9,692 nt of DNA from an uncultured Porphyromonadaceae bacterium (GTDB lineage: Bacteria > Bacteroidota > Bacteroidia > Bacteroidales > Porphyromonadaceae), in NCBI GenBank assembly GCA_947253625.1, contig CAMYAB010000025.1, positions 1-9,692 of the forward strand. Direction: 5' to 3'. Of the stretch, positions 8,201 to 9,692 are shown piece after piece. The notes below the pieces were generated by a model. The model worked only from the letters and a program-made list of their open reading frames with translations, was not told the DNA's origin and searched no databases. The translations under genes were made by a program, and so were the position numbers. Position 1 is the stretch's first letter; the number at the start of each line of letters is the position of its first letter.

Positions 8201-9616
8201 GCTCAAGTCTACAAAAGCGTACCCACCGGTAAAACCAGCTGGGGCGAGTTTATGCAAGAGCAGAACCAAGGGCTCCACCACCTCGACGACGACGATGAGG
8301 TCACTGCCGAGTTCATCTGGACCGACTATAAGCCCTACGAGCGCCGGTGCAGCGAGACCATCTACGACCCCAAGTCATCCCACAATTCACAAGGCCCCAT
8401 CGCCGCCATGGCCATCATCCGTGTACACGGTGACCGCTACCTCTACATCATGCCCGGAAAGGACAAGCCCGAAAACGTCGCCAATACCCTCGTCGCTGTC
8501 CGCTCCGGCAAGCACGACAAGATACCCACGGGCATCACCGTAGTGGATACCGGCAGTGAGTTCCCCGAGAATAGCTACACCATGGGAAATGTCTCCAAGG
8601 CCATCCTCTGGTCCTGGCACATCATGACGGTCCGCAAGGGTGCCCGGACTGACTATATGTCGATCCTTGACCTTGGCAATCTGACAAACTCAGGTGTCTC
8701 ATACTACCATCCCGGCTACATGAAGCAAGAGCTGGGTGCACTCAAGCGACCGAACCCGAGCTCAGGCTACAGAGGCCCTTTGATTTGGCAACCCAGTGTC
8801 TACAGAGTCTTGGGCATGACCTACCAGTGGGGGCGCAAAGATCCCTTCCCCAAGGAGGACTACAATCGGATGGAAGGCTATGCCAACCTCGTTGCACCCC
8901 ACCTCAAGCGGGCGGATGGGCGTCCCTTCCGCACCCAGTGGCTCACCGGCTACCGCATGACCTACAAGCAATCGATCGAAAACCCCACAGTTGCTGTCCG
9001 TGAGGGTAATTCCGATATTGCCCACTGGCTCGTTGAGGCCGGTCAGGACAAGCTGGTCGGATCCAACGTCACACAGCAACACTATCAGATTTCGGGCCTC
9101 TGGGGCGGAAGTCTGCTGGGGTCAACACAGCAACGCGAAATATCTGCCTACCATAGCAAAAAGACCCCATTTGACCCTTGTCCCTATGGATTCAAGATCC
9201 CCGCTGTCGGGGTGGAAACCGGTATGCCTTTTGTTTTTTCGGGATATCGGACCGCCTTCGATGCAATTAAGGCAATGGGGGTCAATTGTGCTGTTCCCAT
9301 AAATAACATAAGCGTAACAGAGAGCTGGAATGGTCCGGAGAGCCAAAATGGATATTATGAAAGTGGTGCCCTTTTCCCAAACCAAGTTGCCCACTTCCAC
9401 ACCACTGACCCTGTATATGGTGGAAATGGTCGGTCGGGAGCTTGGGAGCTGAAAGTACCTACTCCTTATTTCTCAGGGGCTCCTCAATTAATTGCCGACG
9501 TAGCAAGTAAGGCCTGTGTTCTACCAATCATACCGGTACCCAACGAAAAGGAAATGAACTACAAGGACTTCTTTATCCCGCGTGCCCGATCAGGAGGTCT
9601 CACTATCCGAAACTGA
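5234..9616 (+). CDS. Giant fimbrial tip-like lipoprotein: fimbrillin domain, BACON-like module, FISUMP-like C-terminus
   Basis: Protein of 1460 aa, the last gene of the operon, starting 31 bases after the previous stop with GACAA 5 bases before ATG. Signal peptide with lipobox ASGC (Cys24). The N-terminal part (about 45-440) is fimbrillin-like: strand EVEVEVGVDI, Arg65 in DGLR/SLSS, IPMWGES (186-192), LYRALARVDVGL (216-227) and RNHRYRINIKSVDGPG (393-408), as in DUF4906-type Bacteroides proteins. Residues about 443-577 look like a BACON/Ig-like beta-sandwich, with QTNWPKGWRISV near its start and KWYVQVVQ at its end. The middle (about 580-1110) is unassigned, beta-rich, with an acidic run at 1018-1022. 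The end carries the FISUMP-like region listed separately. I saw no MIDAS (DxSxS), so it is not a simple Mfa5 (vWA) counterpart. Likely the exposed tip or adhesin, held by its N-terminal fimbrillin domain. Adhesion and ligand are inference. Confidence 0.9.
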   Translation: MRHQIYDSLSKTILALLVLLASGCHDSFWGNGYPGDEACRTTSGEEVEVEVGVDIPEMQLTDGLRSLSSDQEKDASDIHILAFTVPQGASEENEVYAYEPRIKSGPTLKQGKYYVKLVLNVTSDPQRLVFLANIPELNGRLPQGVTPGITKKDLYNCLVFHYNVQKGWRSNGQKSGAVKGKDYDLIPMWGESNAVTVVPGENEFNDYHYQDGVVRLYRALARVDVGLAFDAPAREGQPLPETNTVDSENSRSFDFKEIYVYRPAKRYCMAGDLKNNIKKPEGSSAFQVVAPTIPGWEEYYTTKEADQLQKYDVDPNVGSLVRTIYLPESRATKATDVAQQLEESTCIVIGGVYKGNNFNPKGRQNTDMSYYRVDFVKAPKNDAEPTTYLPILRNHRYRINIKSVDGPGHKTPKEAIENVGTDVHYSVSVWDENDVSKVITDGKYWLRLSRDVIKVGRYGGAIPITFQTNWPKGWRISVPGSYPPDPDHPEKLVGNNLLPEGGSQGYFSLGYEMAGGSVGHNIEKCKSTPGKETEAEQVTFYVPVDQRSDAQPRHGAFVVEAQEGKLKWYVQVVQTNKLEVEFKIFGDREMTREINFLTVHEEGYDYDQSITVDGVTHTPVDQGAYRTFYLYTMPYMKPDWWGGTTSSPAVIYNLSAKNEGGEEFYFWNYDRYPEGPEEWQKKNPGQSFKNCFKPFSQFSTSGNGKPDYIKYLEKDNLWVVTIANTKMDNPKEPFELRRNKYNFTLSVHDPVTPNDPSKTVSITRGVNLLQQEHNIVLYTDPALTKRISYDVKHPELFLMNGKEKTLYVKSNIEGYVKLLRQGQNDRERGGAPQNPELIPIEKVSGTTAGYSDMTISRDELKSHIDTEQDVFFFKANLGSGSSRNYYSFTTRNDIDATKKLIWGYGDWLVDTTDPFFKYKFREDGVPGDRFRTEFLCVTVQPEANSYVIELDNFGVFIPLSRINTVADTFYKNWAEPVKFSEYTQGSDTWAQVYKSVPTGKTSWGEFMQEQNQGLHHLDDDDEVTAEFIWTDYKPYERRCSETIYDPKSSHNSQGPIAAMAIIRVHGDRYLYIMPGKDKPENVANTLVAVRSGKHDKIPTGITVVDTGSEFPENSYTMGNVSKAILWSWHIMTVRKGARTDYMSILDLGNLTNSGVSYYHPGYMKQELGALKRPNPSSGYRGPLIWQPSVYRVLGMTYQWGRKDPFPKEDYNRMEGYANLVAPHLKRADGRPFRTQWLTGYRMTYKQSIENPTVAVREGNSDIAHWLVEAGQDKLVGSNVTQQHYQISGLWGGSLLGSTQQREISAYHSKKTPFDPCPYGFKIPAVGVETGMPFVFSGYRTAFDAIKAMGVNCAVPINNISVTESWNGPESQNGYYESGALFPNQVAHFHTTDPVYGGNGRSGAWELKVPTPYFSGAPQLIADVASKACVLPIIPVPNEKEMNYKDFFIPRARSGGLTIRN
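8603..9613 (+). other. FISUMP-like C-terminal domain of the giant subunit
   Basis: Residues 1124-1460 contain, in order, ILWSWHIM (1124-1131), a weakened form of the usual M-x-R-N-L-G-A motif (here MKQELGA), MTYQWGRKDPFP (1195-1206) and DPCPYGFKIP (1314-1323), then a last segment SGGLTIRN. The YQWGRKDPFP and DPCP-x-G-(W/F)-(R/K)-(V/I)-P motifs are hallmarks of the Fibrobacter succinogenes major paralogous domain and of Bacteroides fimbrial tip proteins. The usual final S/G-L-P-V-R-C is altered and lacks its Cys, so the C-terminal third may have diverged. Its biochemical function is not known to me. Confidence 0.75.
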
Positions 9617-9636
9617 TCCACACGCCGATAGCCATC

Positions 9637-9692
9637 CTCTATTACGACCCCGACGGAACCGACACACCGGCCCCGTCGGGGTCGTAATAGAG
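9637..9692 (+). terminator. 20-bp perfect inverted repeat after the operon, probable transcription terminator
   Basis: Bases 9637-9656 and 9673-9692 are exact reverse complements over 20 bases with a 16-base loop (9657-9672). The inner part is G+C-rich (CCCCGACGG with CCGTCGGGG) and the outer part A+T-richer. It starts 21 bases after the last stop, the usual place for a terminator. The window ends at the last paired base, so a following T-run or longer stem cannot be seen. Confidence 0.75.

Noticed and set aside
5234..9616. von Willebrand A (Mfa5-like) adhesin domain in the giant protein
   Set aside because: No DxSxS metal-site motif was found in a read of the whole protein, and its C-terminus has FISUMP-type motifs instead.
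1..9692. CRISPR array, tRNA or rRNA genes, insertion sequence or phage module
   Set aside because: No regularly spaced repeats, no transposase or integrase motifs, and no stretch outside the fimbrial genes long enough for rRNA. The leader shows no cloverleaf-like tRNA pattern.

Overview
The window is protein-coding DNA from a Bacteroidota genome, most likely a Bacteroidales member close to Porphyromonas or its relatives. G+C is about 55% in the lines I counted. Shine-Dalgarno signals are weak and starts are A-rich. Four consecutive lipoproteins of the FimA/Mfa1 fimbrillin superfamily are found only in this phylum. The species cannot be fixed from the sequence.

Layout, all on the + strand: (1) bases 1-86 are the last codons of an unrecognised upstream gene. 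(2) Bases 87-299 are a leader without a convincing gene, holding a 9-bp hairpin and a repeated 10-mer whose second copy runs into the first start codon. (3) Four lipoprotein genes follow: a 583-aa Mfa1-like stalk fimbrillin (300-2051), a 511-aa fimbrillin-like subunit (2078-3613), a 523-aa fimbrillin-like subunit (3631-5202) and a 1460-aa giant subunit (5234-9616). The gaps are 26, 17 and 31 bases, so they form one operon. (4) A 20-bp perfect inverted repeat at 9637-9692 follows the last stop and probably ends the transcript.

Together the genes look like a type V pilus (Mfa/Fim-type fimbria) locus. Each product has a lipoprotein signal peptide. Each then has a first beta-strand ending at an arginine where P. 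gingivalis Mfa1 is cut by an Arg-specific protease, and a family RN-x-I-Y type motif near the end of the fimbrillin part. In the known model, lipidated precursors reach the outer membrane, the protease removes the N-terminal strand, and the C-terminal strand of the next subunit fills the groove. The first gene would build the shaft, the next two would be accessory or adaptor subunits, and the giant would be the tip. Its N-terminal part is fimbrillin-like; its C-terminal 340 or so residues resemble the FISUMP-like ends of Bacteroides fimbrial tip proteins rather than the vWA domain of P. gingivalis Mfa5. I see no clear Mfa2/FimB-type anchor, regulator or maturation protease in the window.
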